NCBI RefSeq assembly: GCF_024206475.1
Contig: NZ_JAMBPR010000001.1
Coordinates: forward strand, 62,001 to 126,000
Length of the DNA: 64,000 nt
DNA from: Paraburkholderia sp. CNPSo 3274
GTDB lineage: Bacteria; Pseudomonadota; Gammaproteobacteria; Burkholderiales; Burkholderiaceae
Direction: 5' to 3'
Both the position numbers and the translations under genes were made by a program. Of this stretch, positions 16,338-24,974 are shown piece by piece. A model generated the notes under the pieces. That model did not search any database. It saw only the letters and a program-made list of their open reading frames with translations, and was not told the origin of the DNA. Within the stretch, counting starts at the first letter, position 1. Each line of letters begins with the position of its first letter.

Positions 16338-16392
16338 ACCGGTTCGCGGTGCGTGGCGCGCCTCATGAGCGCGCCACGCACCGCGAACCGGT
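16338..16392. terminator. 24-bp perfect hairpin between convergent genes
   Basis: A perfect 24-bp inverted repeat with a 7-base loop lies between the convergent MFS and porin genes. On the minus strand it is followed by TTTCTTTTG, so it can end the porin transcript; for plus-strand transcripts no T-run follows. It may act as a bidirectional terminator or RNA 3'-end stabiliser. Confidence 0.6.
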
Positions 16393-16519
16393 CGTCCTTC
16401 TGGTAGAAAGCGGGTGAAACCGCGGGCCTCGGGTAGATTGGCCGCGTGAAGCGCGGGACCCGACCGGCCGATCGGGTGCTCGCGCTTCGTCGCTCCACGA
16501 GGGAGCGAGCAAATACTGC

Positions 16520-17674
16520 TTAGAAGCGGTGACGCAGACCCACCGTTGCTGCGACCTGATTCTGCGAGGTCGACGGCGACAGCGTGTTGATCATTGCAAC
16601 GTTCGCGCCGGCATCGCCGAGTTCGCCCGAAGCGTGCTGGTACACGGCGCCAGCGTACACATCGGTGCGCTTCGAGAGCGAGTAGTCAGCCGTCAGCGAG
16701 ACGGTGTGCCACTTCGGATCGCCCGAACCGTTCGAACCCGTGACCTTGCCGTCCGTGAACGTGTACGACGCGTTCAGGGCGAGCGCCGGCGTAAGCGCGT
16801 AGGCGCCGTTCAGCTCGAAGTTGTCGAGGTGCAGGTTCGTGCCCGTCGGGATCGAGAACGTGGTGCCGCCCTGGCCGCCAGCGATCAGATCCTGGTACTG
16901 CGTGTGCGTCCACACGAAGCCGACCGTTGCCGGACCGTAGTTGTAGTTCACGCCTGCGCCGAACGTGCGTTGCGTTTCAGCCGAGAGGTTGAAGTTGTTG
17001 CCGTTCGATGCCGAGTTCGCGCCGTTCGTGTTGCCGCTGCGCGAATTGTTCATCTGCAGGTAGGCAGCCGAGAAGTTCAGCGGGCCGTTGCCGTACGATG
17101 CGCCAGCGCTCCATGCGCGGTTGTTCGCGAACTGGCCAGCGTCGTTGCTGAAGCCGTACATGCCGCCGAACTTGAAGCCCTGGTAGTTGACGCTCTGGTA
17201 CTTGACCGAGTTCTTGATCGAGAACGAGTGGTCGAGGTTGTCGTTGTCGAACGGGTGAGCGGCGAGGTTGTTGCCGTAGCCGCTACCTGTTTCCGAGAGC
17301 GGGGCCAGGTAGTCGACCATCGAGTCATACTGACGGCCAAGTGTCAGCGTACCGAAGCGGTCGCTCTGCAGACCGACGAACGCCTGACGGTTGAACATCG
17401 TGCCGCTCTCAGTGTCCTTGCCGTTGTTCAGGTTGAAGCCGTTTTCCAACGTGAAGATCGCATGCAGACCGCTGCCCAGGTCTTCGCTGCCCTTCAGGCC
17501 GAAGTACGTGTCGCCAACGGTGCCGCTACCCTGGTTCCATGCGGCGTGGCCGCCTGCATTGTTCGCGTAGACGATACCCGCATCCAGTGCGCCGTAGAGA
17601 GTAACGCTGCTTTGTGCGTGAGCGGAGGCTGCGAATGCGCCGAGGACGCCCGCGATAATCAAAGTATTCTTCAT
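16520..17674 (-). CDS. Gram-negative general porin (OmpC-like, Porin_4)
   Basis: 384 aa from the ATG at 17674, preceded by AAGGAAA; the first 20 residues (MKNTLIIAGVLGAFAASAHA) are a clear signal peptide cleaved before QSSVTLYG. The mature protein begins with the porin first strand VTLYGALDAGIVY, has alternating beta strands throughout (e.g. FGTLTLGRQYDSMVDYL, the loop-3 hallmark), and ends in Phe (VGLRHRF) as needed for Bam recognition. It forms a trimeric diffusion pore in the outer membrane, typical of Burkholderiaceae. It is monocistronic, with the long AT-rich region upstream probably carrying its regulation. Confidence 0.92.
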   Translation of the reverse strand: MKNTLIIAGVLGAFAASAHAQSSVTLYGALDAGIVYANNAGGHAAWNQGSGTVGDTYFGLKGSEDLGSGLHAIFTLENGFNLNNGKDTESGTMFNRQAFVGLQSDRFGTLTLGRQYDSMVDYLAPLSETGSGYGNNLAAHPFDNDNLDHSFSIKNSVKYQSVNYQGFKFGGMYGFSNDAGQFANNRAWSAGASYGNGPLNFSAAYLQMNNSRSGNTNGANSASNGNNFNLSAETQRTFGAGVNYNYGPATVGFVWTHTQYQDLIAGGQGGTTFSIPTGTNLHLDNFELNGAYALTPALALNASYTFTDGKVTGSNGSGDPKWHTVSLTADYSLSKRTDVYAGAVYQHASGELGDAGANVAMINTLSPSTSQNQVAATVGLRHRF

Positions 17675-18270
17675 GACTTTCCTTATGACATTCAGACCGC
17701 ACTGACGCGGCTCCGGGTATTGGAGCCACACCGGCAATCCCGGGCGAAGTCTACGTGTCAAAGGCTTTAAATCACCTTGGCAAACGCTGTAACAGATATT
17801 TGCTAAATCTGGAAATATCAGAATAATAATCCGTAAGTCCTTGTCTCAAATGGGAAATACGGAGTAATGCATCGGTCGGCCCGACTAGGCCGTGTGGCAA
17901 ACACGCGACGCCCGGATCAGCGCGGCAATTCGATTATTGTGGAAAGTGGATTAATTGCGGGCAATATCACGCGATTAAAATTTCCGGGTCGATGAAACTT
18001 TATGACCATGATGTTAGTCCTATCGCGCGCGTGCATTATTGCTATATACAGCTATTATTATTGCGTGAAATCGCGATTAACAAGCGAATGATTTTCGGCC
18101 TCCTCCGTGGTGCTCGTCATCGCCCCTCGCGCGGCACGCGCGCGGGCGCGAGCGCCCGCATCCGTTAAAATCCCGGAACGCTCGCGCCCATAGCGCGCGC
18201 ACCACCCGCATCGACGCCACTTCTAACGAACGGCCGCGTCGCCCTCACCCGTCCGGCGCGAGACCCCGTC
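17675..18270. promoter_or_regulatory. 596-bp AT-rich divergent intergenic region
   Basis: No coding frame of note. From about 17760 to 18110 the sequence is markedly richer in A and T than its surroundings and holds several short repeats (e.g. CGTGT-N5-ACACG at about 17890-17904 and runs such as ATTATTATT near 18050). It must carry the leftward porin promoter and the rightward dbpA promoter. Such long AT-rich leaders usually bind nucleoid proteins or an OmpR-type regulator; I could not single out a convincing site. Confidence 0.5.
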
Positions 18271-19677
18271 ATGACAAACAAAGCCACTCCTACGCACGCC
18301 CAGCCCTTCAGCGAGCTGCCGCTCGCGCCCGCCATGCTCGCCAACCTCACCCGCCTCGGCTACGTCGAAATGACGCCGATCCAGGCGGCGAGCCTGCCCA
18401 TTGCTTTCGCGGGCCACGACCTGATCGCCCAGGCCAAGACCGGCAGCGGCAAGACTGCGGCCTTCTCGCTCGCGCTGCTCTCGCGCCTGGACTCGCGCCG
18501 TCAGGACGTGCAGGCCATGATCCTCTGCCCCACGCGCGAACTGGCCGACCAGGTCACGCAGGAAATCCGGCGCCTCGCGCGCGCGGAAGAGAACATCAAG
18601 GTGCTCACGCTGTGCGGCGGCACGCCCATGCGTCCGCAGGCGGCGAGCCTTGAACACGGCGCGCATATCGTCGTGGGCACGCCGGGCCGCATCATGGACC
18701 ATCTGGAGCGCGGCACCCTCGCGCTCGGCGCGCTCAATACGCTCGTGCTCGACGAAGCCGACCGCATGCTCGACATGGGCTTTTTCGACGACATCGCCAC
18801 CGTGGCGCGCCAATGTCCCAAGGAGCGCCAAACGCTGCTCTTTTCGGCGACCTATCCTGAAGGCATTACGAAGCTGAGCCAGCAGTTCCTTCGCAATCCA
18901 AAGGAAGTCAAGCTCGAACAGCATCACGACGACAGCAAGATCCGCCAGCGCTTCTATGAAGTAACGGAAGACGAACGCCTGCACGCCGTGGGCATGCTGC
19001 TCAACCACTACCGCCCCGTGAGCACGCTCGCGTTCTGCAACACCAAGCAGCAATGCCGCGACCTGCTCGACGTGCTGCGCGCGCAGGGCTTTCATGCGCT
19101 CGCGCTGCACGGCGAGCTCGACCAGCGCGAGCGCGACCAGGTGCTGATCCAGTTCGCCAACCGCAGCTGCTCGGTGCTCGTGGCGACCGACGTGGCCGCG
19201 CGCGGCCTCGACATCGCGCAGCTCGAAGCCGTGATCAACGTGGACGTCACGCCCGACCCGGAGGTGTACGTGCACCGCATCGGCCGCACGGGCCGCGCCG
19301 ACCAGGACGGCTGGGCGCTCAGCCTCGCGAGCATGAACGAGATGGGCCGCGTGGGCGGCATCGAGCAGGCGCTCAAGCGCGAAGTCGAGTGGAGCCCCCT
19401 CGCGGAACTGAAGCCCGCCAGCAACGAGCCGCTGTTGCCGCCGATGGAAACGCTGCAGATCCTGGGCGGCCGCAAGGAAAAGATCCGCCCCGGCGACGTG
19501 CTGGGCGCGCTCACCGGCGAAGCCGGCTTCAGCGGCGCGCAGATCGGCAAGATCAACGTGACCGACTTTTCGACCTATGTAGCCGTGGAGCGCAGCATCG
19601 CGCGCGATGCGCTGCGCAAGCTCAACGCGGGCAAGGTCAAGGGCAAGAAGGTCAAGGCCCGCATGATGGACGAATGA
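18271..19677 (+). CDS. dbpA: DEAD-box ATP-dependent RNA helicase DbpA
   Basis: 468 aa. All helicase motifs are visible: Q motif region (YVEMTPIQAASLP), Walker A AKTGSGKT, PTRELADQ, TPGR, DEAD in LVLDEADRMLDMGFF, SAT, and HRIGRTGR in the second RecA domain. The C-terminal 75 residues (IRPGDVLGALTGEAGFSG, then IGKINVTDFSTYVAV) form the DbpA RNA-binding domain, which targets the enzyme to 23S rRNA hairpin 92 during 50S assembly. Length matches E. coli DbpA (457 aa). It stands alone after the AT-rich leader. Confidence 0.93.
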   Translation: MTNKATPTHAQPFSELPLAPAMLANLTRLGYVEMTPIQAASLPIAFAGHDLIAQAKTGSGKTAAFSLALLSRLDSRRQDVQAMILCPTRELADQVTQEIRRLARAEENIKVLTLCGGTPMRPQAASLEHGAHIVVGTPGRIMDHLERGTLALGALNTLVLDEADRMLDMGFFDDIATVARQCPKERQTLLFSATYPEGITKLSQQFLRNPKEVKLEQHHDDSKIRQRFYEVTEDERLHAVGMLLNHYRPVSTLAFCNTKQQCRDLLDVLRAQGFHALALHGELDQRERDQVLIQFANRSCSVLVATDVAARGLDIAQLEAVINVDVTPDPEVYVHRIGRTGRADQDGWALSLASMNEMGRVGGIEQALKREVEWSPLAELKPASNEPLLPPMETLQILGGRKEKIRPGDVLGALTGEAGFSGAQIGKINVTDFSTYVAVERSIARDALRKLNAGKVKGKKVKARMMDE

Positions 19678-19772
19678 ACTGACGAATCATCCACGCCGGG
19701 TGCGCACGCTGCTTGCGCACCCGCGAAGCGCCGCGTCTCAGTGACCCCGCGTTCAACCGGATCAGGAAAGCC

Positions 19773-20423
19773 ATGAAACAACCGCTCAGAATCGATTTCG
19801 TCTCCGACATCGCGTGCCCGTGGTGCGCAATCGGCCTCTCGTCGCTGAACCTCGCGCTCGAACGGCTGCGCGACACCGTCGATGCGCAGATCGTCGTGCA
19901 CCCTTTCGAACTGAATCCGCAGATGGGCCCGGGCGGTGAATCCGTGCTCGAGTATCTCGGCAAGAAGTACGGACGCACGGCCGAGCAGATCGCCGAAACG
20001 CAGACCATGATCCGCGAGCGCGGCGCGAGCGTCGGCTTTGCGTTCGGGCCGCGCGAGCACATCTACAACACCTTCGACGCGCATCGTCTGCTGCACTGGG
20101 CCGGTATCGAGGGCAAGCAGTTGCCGCTCAAGCTCGCGCTGCTGCGTGCGTATCACGGCGAGGGCAAGGACACGAGCGACCACGCGGTGCTCGTCGCGGC
20201 GGCGCAGTCCGTGGGGCTCGACGCGGATCAAGCGCGTGCAGTCCTGGAAAGTGGCCAGTATGCCGACGAAGTGCGCGCCGAAGAGCACGAATACCAGGCG
20301 TCGGGTATCCAGTCGGTGCCGGCGATCATCTTCAACCAGCAGTATTTGATCAGCGGCGGCCAACCCGTCGAAACCTTCGAGCAAGCGATCCAGCAGATCC
20401 TGGCCGAGAGCGCCAAGGCCTGA
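19773..20423 (+). CDS. DsbA-family oxidoreductase, FrnE-like
   Basis: 216 aa from ATG at 19773, with AGGAAA just upstream. The protein starts with the thioredoxin strand and active site IDFVSDIACPWCAIG (CPWC), continues with FELNPQMGPGG, and ends with the cis-Pro loop QSVPAIIFNQQYLISGGQP, all as in FrnE and related DsbA-fold proteins. No signal peptide is seen, so it is cytoplasmic and likely a stress-related thiol-disulphide oxidoreductase or isomerase. It is not in an obvious operon. Confidence 0.85.
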   Translation: MKQPLRIDFVSDIACPWCAIGLSSLNLALERLRDTVDAQIVVHPFELNPQMGPGGESVLEYLGKKYGRTAEQIAETQTMIRERGASVGFAFGPREHIYNTFDAHRLLHWAGIEGKQLPLKLALLRAYHGEGKDTSDHAVLVAAAQSVGLDADQARAVLESGQYADEVRAEEHEYQASGIQSVPAIIFNQQYLISGGQPVETFEQAIQQILAESAKA

Positions 20424-20585
20424 ACGGCGCAGGCGCCTGGAGCCCCCGTGTGGCGCGGCCTCGCGCCCGCGAGCGCCCCTCTTTCACGGGCCGCCGCGTC
20501 ATCATTCACGCGCCCGGCGGACGGCCGATGCTGGCCGCCCCCTCGCGGGCGTGTAAACTAACGGGTTTTTTGCCCAGGTGGAAAA

Positions 20586-21293
20586 GTGCTAGCCCCGCAA
20601 CGCCTCGCGTTGAGCGGCCCGACGCTCGTGCGCTTACTTGCCCGCTTCGGCGACGCCGACGTGCCCGAATCCCGGCAATCGATCTCGGACCATCTGAGCC
20701 AGTGGCTCGGCTGGACGGACGCCATCGCGCTTTCGACGGCGCTGAGCGTGCAGACGCCGGGCGGCGAGCCAGCCACGCGCGTGGGCGCCAGTGCCGAACA
20801 AAGCCAGAGCGAGCGCGTGCGCGCGGCGCTGAGAAAGGCGATTTCGGGCGAAGGCGCGCCTGCGCGGCGCGACGGACGGCGCACGCAAGCCGCCAGTGCG
20901 CCTGCCGATGTGGAACCCAATTTCGCGGATTTCCGCCAGCGCTACGTCGCCCTGCAACAGTCGATGGAGACTGACATCGCCATGCTGCGCACCCGTCTGC
21001 GCGCCGCGCTGGCAGCCCGTGCGCCTGCGCTCGCGCGTCTCGCGACGGTGGACGCCGTGATGGAGCAGGCGCTCGGCGCGCGCGAACGCAGCCTGCTCGC
21101 CGGCGTGCCCGCGCTGCTTGGCGCGCATTTCGAGCGGCAGCGCGCAGCGGCCGCCGCGGAGTCCGCCAGCGAAGCCGCGCCTCACGCCTGGCTCGCCGGC
21201 TTTCGCAAAGATATGCAGAGCGTGTTGCTCGCCGAACTTGAGATTCGGTTTCAACCGGTGGAGGGGTTGCTTGCCGCCCTTCGCACCAGCTAA
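20586..21293 (+). CDS. DUF3348 protein, first gene of a stator-like operon
   Basis: 235 aa from GTG at 20586, with AGGTGG a few bases upstream. The N-terminus (LVRLLARFGDADVPESRQS, then LSQWLGWTDAIALS) is the conserved start of the DUF3348 family, known mostly from betaproteobacteria. A variable Ala/Arg linker follows, then a helical region with paired coiled-coil segments (FADFRQRYVALQQSME). No membrane segment or signal peptide, so it is a cytoplasmic or peripheral protein. It is 10 bases upstream of the DUF802 gene and always appears with it in the genomes I know of. Role unknown; probably an adaptor of the motor-like module. Confidence 0.8.
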   Translation: MLAPQRLALSGPTLVRLLARFGDADVPESRQSISDHLSQWLGWTDAIALSTALSVQTPGGEPATRVGASAEQSQSERVRAALRKAISGEGAPARRDGRRTQAASAPADVEPNFADFRQRYVALQQSMETDIAMLRTRLRAALAARAPALARLATVDAVMEQALGARERSLLAGVPALLGAHFERQRAAAAAESASEAAPHAWLAGFRKDMQSVLLAELEIRFQPVEGLLAALRTS

Positions 21294-21303
21294 CCCAAAC
21301 GCT

Positions 21304-23673
21304 ATGTCCCGCGCTATGTCCCGATTTCGCATTGAACCTGTTGTCTTCGTCGTGGGTCTCGCCGCCGTGTGCTGGATCGGCGCCGGCTACGCGGTCACGA
21401 ACCCGCTTGCGAGCGCCGTCACGCTACTGATCGGCGCGTGCTATGTCACGGGCGCCTGGGAGCTCTATCGCTTTCAGCAGGCCACGACCACGCTCGCCCA
21501 GGGCATCGCGCAACTGAACGCGCCGCCCGCGCGCCTGGCCGGCTGGCTCGACACGCTACATCCGGGCCTGCGCAATGCCGTGCGTGCGCGCATCGAAGGC
21601 GAGCGCGTGGCCCTGCCGGGCCCGGCGCTCGCGCCCTACCTCACGGGCCTGCTCGTGCTGCTCGGCATGCTCGGCACGCTGCTCGGCATGGTCGTCACGC
21701 TCAAGGGCACGGGCGCGGCGCTGGAAAGCGCCACCGACCTCGACGCCATCCGTGCCTCGCTCGCCGCGCCGGTGAACGGTCTCGGCTTTGCGTTCGGCAC
21801 CTCGATCGCGGGTGTGGCCACCTCCGCGATGCTCGGCCTGCTCTCCGCGCTTTGCCGCCGTGAACGCATCGAAGCCGCGCAGCAGCTCGACGTGAGGATC
21901 GCGACGACGCTGCGCGCTTTCTCGCCTGCCCATCAGCGCGAAGCCTCGTTCAAGCTGCTGCAGCGCCAGGCCGACGCCATGCCCGCGCTGGTCGACAAGC
22001 TTGGCGCGCTGATGACGCTGATCGAACGCCAGGGCGCTGCGCAGCACGAACAGCAGATCGCGACCCAACAGGCCTTTGCCGCGAACGCCGAAGCCGCCTG
22101 GAACCGCCTCGCGGCTTCCGTGGGCCAGTCACTCAAGTCGAGCGCCGCCGAAAGCGCACGCGCCGCCGGCGCGGCGCTGCAGCCCGTAGTCGAAGCGACC
22201 ATGGCGGGCCTCGCGCGCGAATCGGCGTCGATGCAGGGCGCGCTCACGCAAGCGGTGCAGCAGCAGCTCGAAGGGCTCGCGAGCGGCTTCGCGGCATCGA
22301 CGGCGAACGTCGCCGACATCTGGAACCGCGCGCTCGCGCAGCACCGCCAGACCAACGAAGCGCTAGCCGCCGACCTGGGCGGCGCGCTGGAGCGCTTCAA
22401 CGCAAGCTTCGAGCAACGTGCCGCGGGGCTGCTCGATGGCGTGTCGACGCGCTTCGAGAGCGCATCGGGAACGATGTCGCAGGCGTGGCAGGCGGCGCTC
22501 GAACAGCAAGCGCGCGCCGGCGAAGAACTCGCCGCAGGCAACCAGCAGGCGCTCGCCACGGCGGCGGCGACGTTCGAACAGCACTCGGCATCGCTGCTGC
22601 GCGCAGTCGATGCATCCCACGCGGAGCTGCAGACGAAGCTCGGCGCGCGCGACGAAGCGCGGCTCGCAAGCTGGGCCGAAGCGCTCGCGGCGATGGCCGC
22701 CACGTTGCGCACGGAGTGGGAAGCAACCAGCGCGGTTTCGGCCCAACGTCAGCAGGAAATCTGCGCGACGCTCGCGCAAACCGCGAGCGATATCGCCGCG
22801 CAGTCGCAGCAGCACGCGAGCAAGACGATCGCCGAGATCGATCGTCTGGTCGAAGCGGCCGCCGAGGCTCCAAAGGCCGCCGCAAACCTGCATGCGGAAA
22901 TCTCTTCGCGCGACGAGCAACGCCTCGAAGCATGGAGCGCGTCGCTTGCCACGATGTCGGCCGCATTGCGCAAGGAATGGGAAGCCACGAGCGCGGCCAC
23001 CGCGCAGCGCCAGCAGGAAATCTGCGCAACGCTCGCCCAGACCGCCAGCGACATCACCACGCAATCGCAGGCCCATAACGTCAGCACGATCGCCGAAATC
23101 GGCAGCCTCGTGCAGGCCGCGTCGGTCGCACCGCAGGCAGCAGCCGAAGTCATCGCCGAACTGCGCCAGAGACTTTCGGACAGCATGGTCCGCGACACCG
23201 CGATGCTCGACGAGCGCAACCGCCTGCTCGCCACGCTCGAAACGCTGCTCGACGCCGTGAACCGCGCCTCCACCGAGCAGCGCTCGGCGATCGACGCGCT
23301 CGTCTCCACATCGTCGGAGTTGCTGACGCGCGTGGGCGGCCAGTTCAGCGCGAACGTCGAAGCCGGGAGCGGCAAGCTGGGCGCGATCGCCGCGCAGGTG
23401 AGCGGCAGCGCAGTGGAAGTGGCGAGCCTCGGCGACGCGTTCGGCGCGGCCGTGAGCGTGTTTGGCGAATCGAACGACAAACTCGTCGCGCATCTGGAGC
23501 GCATCGAGGCCGCGCTCGACAAGTCGCTCGCGCGCAGCGACGACCAGCTCGCCTACTACGTGGCGCAGGCGCGTGAGGTCATCGACCTGAGCATGCTGTC
23601 GCAGAAGCAGATCGTCGAGAACCTGCAGCAACTCGCGAGCCAGCGCGCCACTGCCGGAGCGGACGCGGCATGA
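21304..23673 (+). CDS. DUF802 protein: MotA/TolQ-like membrane part with long coiled-coil tail (ZorA-like layout)
   Basis: 789 aa (ATG at 21304; an in-frame ATG at 21316 is also possible). TM segments are near 12-30, 36-53, 109-134 (LLVLLGMLGTLLGMVVTLK) and 159-182 (GLGFAFGTSIAGVATSAML). The third and fourth resemble the pore helices of MotA, TolQ and ExbB. The remaining 590 residues are almost pure coiled coil rich in Ala, Gln and Glu, including two tandem copies of an 86-residue unit (22636-22893 and 22894-23151). This arrangement is that of ZorA of Zorya. The stop overlaps the next start (ATGA), so the OmpA-like partner is coupled. DUF802 call is firm; motor function is inference. Confidence 0.8.
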   Translation: MSRAMSRFRIEPVVFVVGLAAVCWIGAGYAVTNPLASAVTLLIGACYVTGAWELYRFQQATTTLAQGIAQLNAPPARLAGWLDTLHPGLRNAVRARIEGERVALPGPALAPYLTGLLVLLGMLGTLLGMVVTLKGTGAALESATDLDAIRASLAAPVNGLGFAFGTSIAGVATSAMLGLLSALCRRERIEAAQQLDVRIATTLRAFSPAHQREASFKLLQRQADAMPALVDKLGALMTLIERQGAAQHEQQIATQQAFAANAEAAWNRLAASVGQSLKSSAAESARAAGAALQPVVEATMAGLARESASMQGALTQAVQQQLEGLASGFAASTANVADIWNRALAQHRQTNEALAADLGGALERFNASFEQRAAGLLDGVSTRFESASGTMSQAWQAALEQQARAGEELAAGNQQALATAAATFEQHSASLLRAVDASHAELQTKLGARDEARLASWAEALAAMAATLRTEWEATSAVSAQRQQEICATLAQTASDIAAQSQQHASKTIAEIDRLVEAAAEAPKAAANLHAEISSRDEQRLEAWSASLATMSAALRKEWEATSAATAQRQQEICATLAQTASDITTQSQAHNVSTIAEIGSLVQAASVAPQAAAEVIAELRQRLSDSMVRDTAMLDERNRLLATLETLLDAVNRASTEQRSAIDALVSTSSELLTRVGGQFSANVEAGSGKLGAIAAQVSGSAVEVASLGDAFGAAVSVFGESNDKLVAHLERIEAALDKSLARSDDQLAYYVAQAREVIDLSMLSQKQIVENLQQLASQRATAGADAA

Positions 23674-24317
23674 ACGACGACATCGACGGCGGCGCGGCCC
23701 CCGCTGCGCCGGTCTGGCCCGCATTCGCCGACTTGATGTCGGTGCTGCTGGGCGCGTTCCTGCTGATCCTCGTGGGCGTGGTGGGCATGCAGCTCGAACT
23801 GTCGAGCCGGCTCGCGAACGAGGTGAAACAGCGCAAGGCCGAAACGGAGCGCCGCAAGACGCTCGAAGAGGCGCTTGCGGGCCCGCTCGCGGCGGGGCGC
23901 GTGACGCTCGTGAATGGACGCATCGGCATTAGCGGCAGCGTGCTGTTCGCGCTGAACTCGGACCAGTTGACGCCGCAAGGCCGCGATCTGCTCAAGAGCC
24001 TCGCCGGGCCGCTCACGGCGTATCTGAAGAGCCGCGACGAAATCCTGATGGTTAGCGGATTCGCCGACGACCAGCAAGTGCACGCAGGCAACCGCCGCTT
24101 CGCCGACAACTGGGAGCTTTCGGCCGAACGCGCGCTGACGGTCACGCGCTCGTTCATCGACGCGGGCGTTCCCGCGTCGTCGGTGTTCGCGGCGGCGTTC
24201 GGCTCCGAGCAGCCGGTGAGCGCCAACACCGACGAGGCTGGCCGCGCGAAGAACCGCCGCGTGGAGATCGCGCCGGTGCCGCGGCCGACCGTCGGCGAGG
24301 GCAAGCATGGCCAATGA
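23670..24317 (+). CDS. MotB/OmpA-like peptidoglycan-anchored protein (ZorB-like)
   Basis: 215 aa. A single N-terminal membrane helix reads PVWPAFADLMSVLLGAFLL, with D21 placed as the proton-carrying Asp of MotB, TolR and ZorB. A short linker follows, then an OmpA-type peptidoglycan-binding domain (VLFALNSDQLTPQGRDLL, VSGFADDQQ, LSAERALTVTRSFID, ending GRAKNRRVEIAP). With the DUF802 protein it would form a proton-driven stator unit crossing the inner membrane and gripping the wall. It starts on the DUF802 stop (ATGA) and overlaps the DUF2894 start by 11 bases. Confidence 0.85.
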   Translation: MNDDIDGGAAPAAPVWPAFADLMSVLLGAFLLILVGVVGMQLELSSRLANEVKQRKAETERRKTLEEALAGPLAAGRVTLVNGRIGISGSVLFALNSDQLTPQGRDLLKSLAGPLTAYLKSRDEILMVSGFADDQQVHAGNRRFADNWELSAERALTVTRSFIDAGVPASSVFAAAFGSEQPVSANTDEAGRAKNRRVEIAPVPRPTVGEGKHGQ

Positions 24318-24969
24318 TGCGGGCCCGCGGTTCACACAAGCGGCCGCACGCGCCGCCGCGCCCGACGCACGCGCCCTGCTCGACGCCTGGCGCGCCCGCG
24401 GCGCGGACCAGCTCGACCCGGTGCGCTTTCACTTCATCGAGGCGCTGGAGCGCCGCGCCGCCGCACACGCGGGCGAAGCGCGCCGGCTCATCGACGCGCG
24501 ACTCGCACAAGTGCTCAACGCCTTTGCCGACGACCTCGCGCGCGAGGCATCGAAAATCACGCACGGGCTCGGCGACGATACGGCGAGAAGCGAACTGGGC
24601 CGCCTCGTCGATTCGCTCGCGCGGGCGGAACCCGCACAACCGGCGACACGCGTGCGGCACGAGCCGGACCCGGAGCTGGTCGAATACTTCCGGCAGACGT
24701 GGTCGCGCGTGCGCTCCGAAAAGCAGCTGCGGCAGTCGCTAGACCAGGTACCCAGAAACGCCGGGCCGCTCAATTCGAGCAGCCTCGTGCATCGCGCGCT
24801 CTCGCTCATGCGCGAAGTGTCGCCGGGGTATCTGCAGCAATTTCTCGCCTACGCCGATGCGCTTTCGTCGCTCGAGCAGCTGAATGCGAGTGTGGGGGTT
24901 GCGGCGCCGGTGAAGGAAGCGCCGCGGGCAACGTCCGCGAAGAAAAGCTCACGCGGAAAGGGGCGTTAG
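24307..24969 (+). CDS. DUF2894 protein, last gene of the stator-like operon
   Basis: 220 aa, overlapping the OmpA-like gene by 11 bases. Recognisable as DUF2894 by ALLDAWRARGADQLDPVRF, HFIEALERRAA and the C-terminal LVHRALSLMREVSPGYLQQ, followed by a basic tail (AKKSSRGKGR). It is soluble and helical with no catalytic motif. Its strict linkage to DUF3348, DUF802 and the OmpA-like gene suggests it is a component or regulator of the same complex. Function is not known. It ends 5 bases from the convergent DAHP synthase gene. Confidence 0.78.
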   Translation: MANDAGPRFTQAAARAAAPDARALLDAWRARGADQLDPVRFHFIEALERRAAAHAGEARRLIDARLAQVLNAFADDLAREASKITHGLGDDTARSELGRLVDSLARAEPAQPATRVRHEPDPELVEYFRQTWSRVRSEKQLRQSLDQVPRNAGPLNSSSLVHRALSLMREVSPGYLQQFLAYADALSSLEQLNASVGVAAPVKEAPRATSAKKSSRGKGR

Positions 24970-24974
24970 CGCCC

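Noticed and set aside
21304..23673. DUF802 protein considered as a chemoreceptor or filament protein
   Set aside because: No HAMP or signalling hairpin motif; the MotA/TolQ-like helices and OmpA-type partner give a better explanation.
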